A stretch of DNA of 64,000 nucleotides from Rhizobium sp. RCAM05350 (lineage in GTDB: Bacteria > Pseudomonadota > Alphaproteobacteria > Rhizobiales > Rhizobiaceae). The DNA is taken from contig CP087974.1 of assembly GCA_024426085.1 (NCBI GenBank), positions 2,108,001 to 2,172,000 on the forward strand, given 5' to 3'. The translations under genes and the position numbers were made by a program. The notes under the pieces were generated by a model. The model was not told the DNA's origin. It saw only the letters and a list, made by a program, of their open reading frames with translations, and made no database searches. This document shows, piece after piece, positions 36,803-47,735 of the stretch (within the stretch, counting starts at the first letter, position 1; every line of letters begins with the position of its first letter).

Positions 36803-37985
36803 ATGAGCAACAATTGGCGCCCATGACACAGCTCGTTCATGGCGGCACGACCCGTTCAAACCATGGTGAAACCTCCGAAGCCATCTTCATGACGCAGGGC
36901 TTCGTCTATGACAGCTCCGAGGCCGCAGAAGCGCGCTTCAAGGGCGAGACGGACGGCTTCATCTATGCCCGTTATGGCAGCCCGACCAACGACATGTTCG
37001 AAAAGCGCATGTGCATGCTGGAAGGCGCCGAGGACCGCGCGCCACGGCATCCGGCATGGCCGCTGTTTCTGCCGCGATCCTCTGCCAGCTGAAGGCCGGC
37101 GACCATATCGTCGCGGCCCGCGCTTTGTTCGGCTCCTGCCGCTGGGTGGTGGAAACGCTGGCGCCGAAATACGGCATCGAATTCACGCTGATCGACGGAC
37201 GGTTCCTTGAAAACTGGGAAAAGGCCGTCAAGCCGAACACCAAGGTGTTCTTCCTCGAAAGCCCGACCAATCCGACACTGGAAGTGGTCGATATCGAAGG
37301 CGTCGCCAAGATCGCCAATCAGATCGGCGCCAAGGTCATCGTCGACAATGTCTTTGCGACGCCACTGCTGCAGAAGCCGCTGGAACTGGGCGCCCATATC
37401 GTCGTCTATTCCGCCACCAAGCATATCGACGGCCAGGGCCGTTGCCTCGGCGGCGTGATCCTGTCCGACAAGGAATGGATCAACGAACATCTGCACGACT
37501 ATTTCCGCCACACCGGCCCGGCGCTATCGCCGTTCAACGCCTGGACGCTTTTGAAGGGCATCGAGACCCTGCCCTTGCGCGTGCGCCAGCAGAGCGAGAA
37601 TGCCTCGCGCGTCGCAGACTTCCTCGCCGAGCAGAACCAGGTCGCCAAGGTGATCTATCCCGGCCGCAAGGACCATCCACAGGCCGATATCATCGCCCGG
37701 CAGATGAAGGGCGGATCGACGTTGGTCTGCTTCGAGATGAAGGGCGGCAAGGAGGCAGCCTTTGCGCTGCAGAACGCGCTGGACGTGGTCCTGATCTCCA
37801 ACAATCTCGGCGATAGCAAGAGCCTGATCACCCATCCGGCGACGACGACGCACAAGAACCTCTCGGACGAAGCCCGTGCTGAGCTTGGCATCTCGCCGGG
37901 CACCGTGCGCTTCTCTGCGGGGATCGAGGACAGCGAAGACCTGATCGAGGATTTCGCCCGCGCCTTGAAGTCGGTTCAGGCCTGA
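36803..37985 (+). CDS. metZ: O-succinylhomoserine sulfhydrylase, frameshifted
   Basis: About 394 residues of the Cys/Met-metabolism PLP family. The ATG at 36803 gives 'MSNNWRP' and, after a one-base change near 36824, 'TQLVHGGTTRSNHGETSEAI'. A second change near 37040 leads to 'GMAAVSAAI'. 'GFIYARYGSPTNDMFE' and 'VVYSATKHIDGQGR' (PLP Lys) are family motifs. An in-frame TTG at 36787 is less likely. The enzyme forms homocysteine from O-succinylhomoserine and sulfide. Controlled by the SAM-II element upstream. Confidence 0.9.
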
Positions 37986-38000
37986 TTTCCAATCGATGCC

Positions 38001-38651
38001 TCAAATGCCCGTCTCCAGCAGCGGAGGCGGGCATTTTTTATGCCTTCGTTTCGGCCTTGAAGGCGCCAGCACGATGCGTGATAGCGCGGTGTAGAAGCAC
38101 ACCAGCGCGAAACAGACTGCTATCTCGGAAAACCAGTACGGGAACAGGCAGAAGGCCAGGAAGACGGCGATCGTCTCCGTTGCCTCGGCAAGACCCGTGG
38201 TGAAATAGAGCGACTTTGCGCCGCGTATATCCGTGGAGAGACCGCGTTTTTCAGCCATGACGGAAAATGCGAGGAAGCTGGCGCCGTTGACGTAGAATGA
38301 CAGGAGCAGAAGCCCGCCGGCTAAGCCGTTTTCATAGGGGTCGGCGAGAATGAAGGCAAAGGGGATGAGGCCATAGAAGGCGAAATCGAGCACGATATCG
38401 AGGAAACCGCCGAAATCGGTCTTTTTGGTCGCCCGCATGACGGCGCCGTCGAGACCGTCACAGATTCGGCTAACGCCGACTAGAATAAAGCCCCAGGCGA
38501 AAGCGTCGAGAACGATGGCGAGTGCGGCGGCCAAACCGATCACAAAGCCTGTGATCGTCACCGTGTTCGCACCGATACTGCGGCGCGCCAAAACTTGGCC
38601 GGCATGATCCAGCCAAGGGTCGAGCCGCTTCCTGAAATGACCGTCCAGCAT
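38001..38651 (-). CDS. CDP-alcohol phosphatidyltransferase family membrane protein
   Basis: 216 residues with about five hydrophobic segments. The CDP-alcohol signature is present as '[10 protein letters not shown]' followed by '[10 protein letters not shown]' (residues about 63-88). The last 17 residues are encoded by the terminator hairpin; a one-base shift near 38065 would give 'FKAETKA' and a stop at 38038-38040, which is the more natural end. It makes a phospholipid or related headgroup transfer; substrate not evident. It is convergent with metZ and divergent from apaG. Confidence 0.8.
   Translation of the reverse strand: MLDGHFRKRLDPWLDHAGQVLARRSIGANTVTITGFVIGLAAALAIVLDAFAWGFILVGVSRICDGLDGAVMRATKKTDFGGFLDIVLDFAFYGLIPFAFILADPYENGLAGGLLLLSFYVNGASFLAFSVMAEKRGLSTDIRGAKSLYFTTGLAEATETIAVFLAFCLFPYWFSEIAVCFALVCFYTALSRIVLAPSRPKRRHKKCPPPLLETGI
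38007..38039 (+). terminator. Rho-independent terminator after metZ
   Basis: GCCCGTCTCC (38007-38016) pairs with GGAGGCGGGC (38023-38032), one G-T pair, loop of six, followed by a run of six T. It ends metZ transcription and, read backwards, underlies the end of the convergent gene. Confidence 0.88.
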
Positions 38652-38746
38652 GCTGTGCCCTATCCTGACAGTTTACCCTGCGCGTTATTCTTGACGAAAC
38701 CATCTTGCTGTAGAATATCGCCTATGGACTTGAAAAGGGTTTGCAT

Positions 38747-39138
38747 ATGTACCGCGCTGACACGCGACATCGAGGTGACCGTCGAGCCTTATTACCTGGA
38801 GGAGCAGTCCGATCCGGATGACAGCCGTTACGTCTGGGGCTACCGGATCCTGATTTCGAACCTCTCCGACGAGACAGTGAGACTGATGACGCGCTATTGG
38901 CACATTACCGATGAAAACGGCCAGGTGGACGAAGTCAACGGACCCGGCGTGATCGGCGAGCAGCCAGTTCTCAACCCCGGCGATACCTACGAATATTCAT
39001 CCGGCTGCCCGCCTCGATACCCCATCAGGGGTCATGTTCGGCCACTATTCGATGGAAACCACGGACGGAAAGTCCTTCACCGTCGACATCCCCGCCTTCT
39101 CGCTCGATTCACCCGGCCAGAACCGGACCCTGAACTAA
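38747..39138 (+). CDS. apaG: ApaG/CorD-type protein, frameshifted at both ends
   Basis: About 130 residues. ATG 38747 starts 'MYRA', then a missing base near 38755 restores '[19 protein letters not shown]' and '[10 protein letters not shown]'. 'TYEYSSGCP' is the family core. A second change near 39010 restores '[10 protein letters not shown]' and '[13 protein letters not shown]' before the TAA at 39136-39138. The longer frame back to 38595 is a shadow. ApaG is a fibronectin-III-like protein of uncertain function. A possible promoter is TTGACG (38691) with GAATAT (38713). Confidence 0.88.
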
Positions 39139-39183
39139 TACCAAGGGTCGATGATAGGAATCCTATCATCGACCCTTGGTATT
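39137..39183. repeat. 47-bp perfect palindrome between apaG and hslO
   Basis: Arms of 23 bases (39137-39159 and 39161-39183) are perfectly complementary around a single central A. It begins inside the apaG stop codon and ends 12 bases before the hslO stop. A hairpin of this length is far stronger than a usual terminator and would form in transcripts from either side. There is no T run. Confidence 0.9.
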
Positions 39184-39207
39184 AAGCCGCAGTTCTTACT
39201 GCGGCTT
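39184..39207 (-). terminator. Hairpin at the hslO stop codon
   Basis: AAGCCGCAG (39184-39192) pairs perfectly with CTGCGGCTT (39199-39207) around a six-base loop that contains the hslO stop. It directly adjoins the 47-bp palindrome, so two hairpins stand in tandem at the convergent gene ends. Confidence 0.6.
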
Positions 39208-40184
39208 CACTTCCGTCGCTTCGAAACGATAGGTCGTCGAGCAGAACTCGCAGGTGACCGATACCAGTCCGTCCTCAGCGGCATGATCGATATCGTCCTG
39301 GCTGAGGCTTGCCAGCACATCGCGCAGCTTCTCGCGCGAACAGCTGCATTTGTCATAGACCGCCTGGGGCGGATAGACCTTGACGCCGCGCTCGTGGAAC
39401 AGCCGGTAAAGCAGCCGTTCCGTGCCAACGGTCGGATCGGTCAACTCGTCGGCATCGATGGTCTGCACCATGACGCTCGCTTCACCCCAGAGATCGTCGA
39501 CTTCGAAGGTGCCATCCGTGTCATCGCCGTCGCCACCGTGCAGATCCGCCTGGCGCATACGATCCGGCGCTTCCGGCAGGAACTGCGCGACCATGCCGCC
39601 TGCCCGCCAGCGATGGCGCGGCTTGCCGTTTTCATCGCGATCGAGCAATTCGGCGACACCGAGGCGCACCTTGGTGGGAATCTGTTCCGACTGGCGGAAG
39701 TAGACGCCGGCAATCTCTTCCAGCGAGGCGCCATCGAGAGGCACGATGCCCTGGTAGCGCTGCATGTGCGCGCCCTGATCGATCGTGAAGGCCAGCACGC
39801 CGTCGCCCAGCAGATGCTGTGGCTGGGTCAGGCCGTTCTCTTCGGCAATCTTCAGAGCTTCCTCATTGTAGCGGGCGTAGGCGCGCACCGGTCCGGCGTC
39901 GCGAAATCGGCGACGACCAGATCGACCGGACCATTGCTCTTGGTCTGGATGATCAGCTTGCCTTCGAATTTCAGCGAGGTGCCGAGCAGAACCGTCAGCA
40001 CGACCGTTTCGGCAACGAGACGGGCGACCGGCAGCGGGTAATTGTGGCGCTCGAGGAGCGCATCCAGCATCGGGCCGAGCTGGACAGCGCGGCCGCGCAC
40101 ATCGAGGCCTTCTACCTGAAACGGCACGACATGATCGTCGCCGGCATAATCGAACTGGCCGAGGCCAAAGTCTGCTTCCGTCAT
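39196..40184 (-). CDS. hslO: Redox-regulated chaperone Hsp33, one frameshift
   Basis: About 329 residues. The start ATG 40184 has AGGAG seven bases upstream and gives 'MTEADFGLGQFDYAGDDHVV'. 'FEGKLIIQTKSNGPVDLVVA' precedes a frame change near 39895, after which 'LLGDGVLAFTID' continues. The C-terminal redox zinc site is complete: C-x-C ('KCSCSREKL') and C-x-x-C ('CEFC'). The protein becomes an active holdase when these Cys are oxidised. It follows argF in the same direction, 272 bases downstream. Confidence 0.9.
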
Positions 40185-40455
40185 CACTCTGCTCCTAGCC
40201 CTCGGACGTCTGCCCGCCACGAAGGCCGGGGCGCTGTCCGATGCTTCTATTGATCCTGTGCAAGCCCGCTTTGTCCAGATCGTTCCTGAAAAACGGCCGT
40301 TCGCTCTGCCGCCTCCAGTCAAGACGGCGATGCGGATGGATGGATATTTCTGAATACGAATGACCGGCAAAGGAGGGCACGCCACCTGCCGGTCATTCGA
40401 CTTGTTGCATAGATCGTGTGCCATCACCCGGTTTTCAATATGCCGGGCGAGACCG

Positions 40456-41371
<916 letters not shown>

Positions 41372-41417
41372 ACTATTCAAAGTCCTGTGTTTTTTCAGCG
41401 TGTAGGTGAAGCGTCGT

Positions 41418-42617
41418 TCAGGCCGATGCCTGTCGTCGCTCCACTGTCAGCTGTTCGGCAGCGCGCTCAAGGCGCGCCAGGCCTTCACGGGCTTCCTCGG
41501 CCGTCGTCACCAGTGGCGGTAGCAGGCGGATGACATTCTCGCCTGCAGGCACAGCCAGCAGTCTTTCGGCACGGATGGCCTTCAGGAGATCGGCAGACGG
41601 CACCTTGGCCTTGATGCCGAGCATCAGGCCTTCGCCGCGGATTTCCTCGATGACATCGGGGAAACGATCGGCCAGCGAGGCAAGACCCTGGCGGAAGACC
41701 AGCGAGACATCGCGGACGTGCTGGAGGAAATCATCCGCAAGGATGACATCCAGCACGGCATTGCCGACGGCCATGGCCAGCGGATTGCCGCCATAGGTCG
41801 AGCCATGGGTGCCGGCGACCATGCCGGAGGCAGCTTCCTCGGTAGCAAGGCAGGCGCCGAGCGGGAAACCCCCGCCGATGCCCTTGGCGACAGCCATGAT
41901 ATCCGGCGTGACGCCCGCCCACTCGTGAGCAAACAGCTTGCCGGTCCGGCCGACGCCGGACTGAACTTCGTCGAGGATGAGCAGCAGGCCGTATTCGTCG
42001 CAGAGCGAACGCAGTTCCTGCAGGAACTCCTTCGGCACGGTGCGGATGCCGCCCTCGCCCTGGATCGGCTCGATCAGGATCGCGGCGGTTTCTTCGTTGA
42101 TGGCAGCCTTCAGGGCCGCCATGTCGCCGAACGGAACTTGATAGAAGCCCGGCGCCTTCGGGCCGAAACCCTCCAGATACTTCGCCTGTCCGCCAGCAGC
42201 GATCGTCGCCAACGTGCGGCCATGGAAAGCGCCCTCGAAGGTGATGATGTGGAACTTTTCCGGCTGCCCCTTGGAAAAATGATAGCGCCGCGCCGTCTTG
42301 ATGGCGCATTCGAGCGCCTCCGCTCCGGAGTTGGTGAAGAACACCTTGTCGGCAAAGGTCGCTTCCGTCAGGCGGCGGCTGAGGCTCTCCTGGCCGGGAA
42401 CCTCATAGAGGTTGGAAAGGTGCCAGACCTTGTCTGCCTGCTCCTTCAATGCCGACACAAGATGCGGATGTGCGTGGCCAAGCGAATTCACCGCGACACC
42501 GGCGGCGAAATCAAGATAGCGCGTGCCATCTTCGGCGATCAGCCAGACGCCTTCGCCGCGCTCGAACCGCAAGGGCGCGCGTGCATATGTGTCATAAAGC
42601 GGCGTGGCATCGACCAT
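41418..42617 (-). CDS. argD: Acetylornithine aminotransferase
   Basis: 399 residues, intact. Class III aminotransferase with '[17 protein letters not shown]', 'FEGAFHGRT', '[14 protein letters not shown]' (PLP Asp/Gln region) and '[15 protein letters not shown]' holding the PLP Lys. It converts N-acetylglutamate semialdehyde to N-acetylornithine. First gene of the argD-argF operon, diverging from gcrA. Confidence 0.94.
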   Translation of the reverse strand: MVDATPLYDTYARAPLRFERGEGVWLIAEDGTRYLDFAAGVAVNSLGHAHPHLVSALKEQADKVWHLSNLYEVPGQESLSRRLTEATFADKVFFTNSGAEALECAIKTARRYHFSKGQPEKFHIITFEGAFHGRTLATIAAGGQAKYLEGFGPKAPGFYQVPFGDMAALKAAINEETAAILIEPIQGEGGIRTVPKEFLQELRSLCDEYGLLLILDEVQSGVGRTGKLFAHEWAGVTPDIMAVAKGIGGGFPLGACLATEEAASGMVAGTHGSTYGGNPLAMAVGNAVLDVILADDFLQHVRDVSLVFRQGLASLADRFPDVIEEIRGEGLMLGIKAKVPSADLLKAIRAERLLAVPAGENVIRLLPPLVTTAEEAREGLARLERAAEQLTVERRQASA

Positions 42618-43048
42618 GGCGCGTGTCTCCTCAAACCATCAGGCGATTGTACAATCAGCGTCTTCAGCGTGGCTGTGACCAGCCCATAAAAAATCAAAAT
42701 GCCGCCTTGCGGCGGCAAAGGCACTATCTTCATTTCGCACTGCGATGTCAACAAAAGCCCATGATTTCCGGCAATTCACGAAGATACAGAAGATGCGATT
42801 TTTTAGCCGGATACCCTTGCAAAAATGCAACGGATCGCAAGCAAGTTGGGGAAAACTCAGAAATCGATTCGGCGCGATTCCCCGGACTCTTGTCAGAGAG
42901 TCCCCCGGGCTCTACGTTAAGAAACAATTACTAGAACGCATGCGGCGGACCTAGTCACCAAAAGTGTTATCGCGTTTCAGCTTCGGAGCATATCCGGAGT
43001 TCGGTGGAGGATTCGACCATCACCAACGCTGGGAATGGAGACAAGACC
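42618..43048. promoter_or_regulatory. argD-gcrA intergenic region with clustered GANTC (CcrM) sites
   Basis: 431 bases without a gene. Four GANTC sites lie within 37 bases: 42866, 42876, 42885 and 42898; a fifth is at 43011. GANTC is methylated by CcrM in alphaproteobacteria, and GcrA acts at promoters carrying methylated GANTC. The cluster is about 150 bases before the gcrA start. No clear -35/-10 pair is assigned. Confidence 0.7.
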
Positions 43049-43580
43049 ATGAATTGGACTGACGAGCGGGTCGAGAGACTCAAGAAGTTGTGGTCCGAGG
43101 GTTTGAGCGCGAGCCAGATCGCAGCCCAACTCGGTGGCGTCAGCCGCAACGCTGTCATCGGCAAGGTCCATCGGCTCTGCCTACCAGGGCGCGCCAAGGC
43201 CGGCGGCAGCACGGCAACTGCACGGGGCGAAACGCCCCGCACCTTCCGCTGCCCCCGCGCACCGAACTACGCCGCATCGCGCATGGCCGCCACCCGCACA
43301 GTGACGCACCACAGGTGCGACCGTCATGAAGGAAGAAGTGGAAATCGGCGCGATCGAGGATCAGGAAGCAGCACCGGCCGGCAACAACGTTGTTATTCCG
43401 ATGTCGCGCCGCCTAGTACTGACCGAGCTTACCGACCGCACCTGCAAGTGGCCGATCGGCGACCCGATGAAGGAAGAGTTCCACTTCTGCGGCAACGATT
43501 CCCCGGATACGTCGCCCTACTGCACGTTCCACGCCAAGTTGGCCTACCAGCCATCCGGCGAACGCCGCCGGGCACGCTGA
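43049..43580 (+). CDS. gcrA: GcrA cell-cycle regulator, frameshifted
   Basis: About 176 residues. The N-terminal helix-turn-helix reads 'MNWTDERVERLKKLWSEGLS' and 'SRNAVIGKVHRL', unmistakable for GcrA. The middle is Ala/Arg/Pro rich with changes near 43230 and 43315. The C-terminal part 'LTDRTCKWPIGDP' and 'FHFCGNDSPDTSPYCTFHAK' has the conserved Cys set that contacts sigma70. GcrA controls cell-cycle genes together with CcrM methylation. Start chosen at ATG 43049. Confidence 0.92.
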
Positions 43581-43593
43581 GGCCTGATCGGCC

Positions 43594-43971
43594 GTGCGTT
43601 TCGTCAATCCCATCCCGTTTGTGCGGGATATAGGCATCTCGAAGGCCTTCTATTGCGAGATGCTGGGATTGGCAATCACGCAAGACTTCGGCAATTTTGT
43701 CATGTTTGAAACGGGATTTGCCATCCATGACGGCAAATCCCTGGAAACGACGGTCTGGGGACAGCCGTCAACGGTATCCGAGCCGTATGGACGGCAAAAT
43801 ATCCTGCTCTATTTCGAACATGATAATCTGGATGCGCTTTTCGAGCGCATCGGCAGCCGTATAAACCTCATCCACCCCATCGAGACGCAAGCCTGGGGAC
43901 AGAGGGTGTTCCGCTTCTATGATCCGGATGGCCATGCCATCGAGATTGGCGAACCGCTGGGCAACGCCTGA
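43594..43971 (+). CDS. VOC-superfamily (glyoxalase/bleomycin-resistance fold) protein
   Basis: 125 residues, intact, starting at GTG 43594, 13 bases after gcrA. 'FVNPIPFVRDIGISKAFYCE' and the ending 'FRFYDPDGHAIEIGEPLG' are typical of single-domain VOC proteins, with the metal-ligand Glu near the end. Substrate unknown. Convergent with phoB. Confidence 0.82.
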   Translation: MRFVNPIPFVRDIGISKAFYCEMLGLAITQDFGNFVMFETGFAIHDGKSLETTVWGQPSTVSEPYGRQNILLYFEHDNLDALFERIGSRINLIHPIETQAWGQRVFRFYDPDGHAIEIGEPLGNA

Positions 43972-43988
43972 CGGCGCCACACCATAGC

Positions 43989-44672
43989 TCAGCTTTCCAG
44001 CGAATAGCCCGCGCCCCGCACAGTGCGGATCACGTCCTGCATGTTAGAAAAGTTCAGCGCCTTGCGCAGGCGGCCGACATGGACGTCCACCGTGCGTTCA
44101 TCGACATAGATATCGTGGCCCCAGACACCGTCCAGCAACTGCGAGCGCGAAAAGACGCGGCCTGGCGACGCCATGAAGAATTCCAGCAGGCGGAACTCTG
44201 TCGGCCCAAGACGGACTTCGCGGGTCTTGCGGTGAACGCGATGGGTTTCGCGGTCGAGTTCGATATCGCCGCATTTCAACAGCGTCGAAAGGACTTCGGG
44301 CTTCGCCCGGCGCAGCATCGCCTTGACCCGCGCCATCAGTTCCGGCGTCGAGAACGGCTTGACCACGTAGTCGTCTGCGCCGGTGGCAAGCCCGCGCACG
44401 CGCTCGCTCTCCTCGCCGCGCGCCGTCAGCATGATGATCGGCAGGCGTTCGGTTTCCGAGCGCTGACGCAACCTGCGGCACAATTCGATACCGGAAACGC
44501 CCGGCAGCATCCAGTCGAGGATGAGAAGATCGGGCAAGCGTTCCTGCAGGCGCATCTCCGCCTCGTCGCCACGGTTGATCGTATCGACTTCGAACCCTTC
44601 GGCCTCGAGATTGTATCGGAGGAGGACGCTGAGCGCCTCTTCGTCTTCAACAACGGCAATTCTTGGCAACAT
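43989..44672 (-). CDS. phoB: Phosphate regulon response regulator PhoB
   Basis: 227 residues, intact. The receiver domain shows 'VEDEEAL', the phosphorylated Asp in 'LILDWMLPG' (residue about 53), 'TARGEE' and the Lys in 'VVKPF'. The C-terminal OmpR/PhoB winged helix has 'RLLEFFMASPGRVFSR' and 'VDVHVGRLRKAL'. It activates Pho genes under phosphate limitation. Last gene of the phoR-pst-phoU-phoB group. Confidence 0.95.
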   Translation of the reverse strand: MLPRIAVVEDEEALSVLLRYNLEAEGFEVDTINRGDEAEMRLQERLPDLLILDWMLPGVSGIELCRRLRQRSETERLPIIMLTARGEESERVRGLATGADDYVVKPFSTPELMARVKAMLRRAKPEVLSTLLKCGDIELDRETHRVHRKTREVRLGPTEFRLLEFFMASPGRVFSRSQLLDGVWGHDIYVDERTVDVHVGRLRKALNFSNMQDVIRTVRGAGYSLES

Positions 44673-44748
44673 GTGGTCTAAACTCCTTGAGGCCCTGCCC
44701 TCAAATGCAAGCGGCTCGCCCGGCGGCCATCAAGGCCATCCGGACAGG

Positions 44749-45505
44749 CTATCGTAAGTAACTACTTACTTTTATCCATATTAACGCGGCTGAGTCAGTT
44801 GCCGATGCGCCGACCGTGTTGGCGGTATCGTCCTTCGGACGTTCGCCAACAGGCTGCGCGCCGGTCGCCATGTAGTAGATGGTTTCGGCAATGTTGGTGG
44901 CGTGGTCGCCGATGCGCTCGATGTTCTTGGCGCAGAACAGGAGATGCGTGCAGGGCGTGATGTTACGTGGATCTTCCATCATGTAAGTCAGGAGCTCGCG
45001 GAACAGCGACGTATAGATCGCGTCGATATCGGTGTCGCGCTCGCGAATGCTGTTGGCCTTTTCCGGCGAGCGGGAGGCGTAGACATCGAGCACTTCCTTG
45101 AGCTGAACGAGCGCAAGCTCGGCCAGATGTTCAAGGCCGCGGGCGAGCTGGCGCGGCAGGCTGGCGCTGGACACGGCGATGACGCGCTTGGCTGTGTTCT
45201 TGCCGAGATCGCCGACCCGCTCGAGATCGGCCGCGATGCGGATCGAGCCCATGAGTTCGCGCAAGTCGGATGCCACCGGCTGGCGTCTTGCGATGGTGAC
45301 GATCACCTTCTCGCCGATCTGCCGCTCGGCCTCGTCGAGGATGGTGTCGTCGGAGATGACCTTCTGCGCAAGCGCCAGGTCGGAATTGACCAGGGCGCGC
45401 ACGGATCTCGGCCACCATCTGTTCAGCCAGACCACCCATCTCGGAGATACGGCGGTTCAGGTACTTCAGATCTTCGTCGTAGACGGAAGCAATGTGCGTA
45501 GACAT
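44749..45505 (-). CDS. phoU: Phosphate signalling protein PhoU, one frameshift
   Basis: About 251 residues. 'SVYDEDLKYLNRRISEMGG' opens the protein; a change near 45400 leads to 'RALVNSDLALAQKVI'. The two PhoU repeats contain 'RIAADLERVGDLGKNTAKR' and 'CAKNIERIGDHATNIAE', the conserved E-R-x-G-D metal-binding motifs. It links the Pst transporter to PhoR inhibition. Confidence 0.93.
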
Positions 45506-45582
45506 GATTGTTTTTCCTTGCGATCACAATCCGGATTGGAAGACTGCCACCCTACCCTCATGGGAGGGTGGCAAGGGTGTCC

Positions 45583-46398
45583 TCAGCCGGAAGCGGCCCA
45601 TGATGTAGTCCTGCGTACGCTGGTCATCCGGGTTGGTGAACATCTTGTCGGTATCGTTCTCCTCGACGAGATTGCCGAGGTGGAACATGGCGGTGCGCTG
45701 CAGAAACGCGAGCAGCCTGCTGCATCGAGTGCGTGACGATGACGATCGTGTAATTCGTGCGCAGTTCGTGGATCAGTTCCTCGACCTTGGCGGTCGCGAT
45801 CGGGTCCAGTGCCGAGCATGGTTCGTCCATCAGGATGACTTCCGGGCTGACGGCAACGGCGCGGGCGATGCACAGGCGCTGCTGCTGACCACCGGAGAGA
45901 CCGGTGCCGGATTCATGCAGGCGGTCCTTCACTTCGTTCCAGAGGCCGGCTTTCTGGAGGCTCGACTCGACGATCCCGTCAAGTTCTGCCTTGGTGCGGG
46001 CCAAGCCATGGATCTTCGGACCGTAGGTGACGTTCTCGTAGATCGACTTCGGGAACGGGTTCGGCTTCTGGAACACCATGCCGACGCGGGCGCGAAGTTC
46101 CACGACATCGATGCTCGGGTCGTAGATGTCGCCGTCGTCGAGGGTGATCTTGCCGGTAACGCGGCAGCTGTCGATCGTGTCGTTCATACGGTTGAGAGTC
46201 CGCAGGAAGGTCGACTTGCCGCAGCCGGAGGGGCCGATCAGAGCGGTCACGGTGTTTTCGCGAACGTTGAGGTTTACGTCGAAAAGCGCGCTTCTCGCCA
46301 TAATAAACCGATACGTCCTTTCCGATCATCTTGAAGGGAACAGTGTTCATTTTCTGGTCCAGCGCCTTTTCAACTGCTGCTTCTGACATCATGTTCAT
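45583..46398 (-). CDS. pstB: Phosphate ABC transporter ATPase PstB, frameshifted
   Basis: About 271 residues. Walker A 'GPSGCGKST', signature 'LSGGQQQR', Walker B 'VILMDEP' and '[11 protein letters not shown]' are all present. Changes occur near 46285 (after 'YYGEKRA') and 45715; a further missing base near 45586 makes 'YIMGRF' end at the TCA complement 45583-45585. Powers phosphate import with PstA and PstC. GAGGT lies upstream of the ATG at 46398. Confidence 0.92.
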
Positions 46399-46410
46399 GT
46401 TTCTACCTCA

Positions 46411-47735
46411 CTACCAGCGCCGCTCAAAGCGACGCCGCAACAGGATTGCGCCAAGGTTCATGACGACGAGGAAGATCAAGAGGATCATGATCGCACCCGA
46501 AGTCCGTTCTGACAAATGCACGTTCGGCTTCGTTGGCCCACATATAGATCTGGACCGGCAGAGCAGTGGACGGGTCCATCGGCGAGCCCGGGTAATCGAC
46601 CACGAAGGCCACCATGCCGATCAGGAGCAGCGGCGCGGTTTCGCCGAGCGCATGCGCCAGACCGATGATGGTACCTGTCAGCACGCCCGGCATGGCGAGC
46701 GGCAGGACGTGGTGGAAGATCGTCTGCATCTTGGAGGCACCGAGACCCAAAGCTGCCGAGCGGATCGACGGCGGAACCGCCTTGAGAGCTGCACGGGTGG
46801 CGATGATGATCGTTGGAAGCGTCATCAATGTCAGGACCAGACCACCGACGACGGCGGCCGAACGGGGCATGCCGGCGAAGTTGATGAAGATCGACAGACC
46901 GAGCAGACCGTAGACGATAGACGGAACGGCTGCGAGATTGTTGATGTTGACCTCGATGAGATCGGTCAGCCGGTTCTTCGGCGCAAACTCTTCCAGATAG
47001 ATCGATGCGGCAACACCGATCGGCAGGGCAAGCGCCAGGACGATCAGCATCATATAGAGCGAACCGAGGGCGGCAACGCCGATACCCGCAGCTTCAGGCC
47101 GGCTTGAAGCACCATAGGTGAACAGGCCTGTATTGAACTGCTTGGCCATCGCGCCGGTTTCAGTCAGCTTTTTCATCCATTCGAGCTGCTGATCCTTCAC
47201 CTTGCGGTTGGCCTCTTCGACGGTCAGGTCGATCTGGCCCTTGTTGGCGCTATCGATATTGCCTTCCGCCAGGAGGGAAACGGTGGCGGTCGTACCGATA
47301 ATGGCCGGATTGGCAACCACAAGATCGTGAAGCTGGGTACGGGCACTGGCCGAAACCATGTCCGTCGCCTGCTTGACCAGCGGCCTATTGGCCGGATCGA
47401 TGCCGAGTGCCTTGACCAGTGCATCACGCACCAGAAGAGGATAGTTCGCCGCCATCAGCTTGGCGGGATTTGCGCCCTGCCTCGTTCTTCGGATCGATGA
47501 TCTGTTCCGAAAATTCGATCGGCAGGGTGATCGCTGTTTGCTGGAAGGCCGTGTAGCCCTTCGAAACGACGGTCCACAGCAACACGAACAGGAAGAAAAG
47601 ACCGATCAGGATGGCGACGAGGCCATAGGCCTTGAAGCGGCGTTCGGCAGCGTAGCGTTTCTTGATGCCGATATCGCGTCTTGTCTGCGCCGGGCGCACG
47701 TAGGTGGACTGTACGGAGGATGTCATGTCGGTCAT
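46411..47735 (-). CDS. pstA: Phosphate ABC transporter permease PstA, frameshifted
   Basis: About 441 residues, the long rhizobial form with an N-terminal extension ahead of the permease core. '[19 protein letters not shown]' is the first membrane segment. The core has '[15 protein letters not shown]' and '[16 protein letters not shown]' (EAA-like loop). Changes lie near 47470 and 46500; the restored end is '[10 protein letters not shown]'. The ATG overlaps the pstC stop (ATGA). Confidence 0.9.

Noticed and set aside
38595..38746. N-terminal extension of ApaG
   Set aside because: Homologues begin Met-Tyr-Arg-Ala, found at ATG 38747; the extension covers the promoter and the divergent gene start.
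45546..45572. Hairpin between phoU and pstB as an intrinsic terminator
   Set aside because: The stem is good but no T run follows in the direction of transcription, and phoU is expected to be cotranscribed; possibly an mRNA-processing element.
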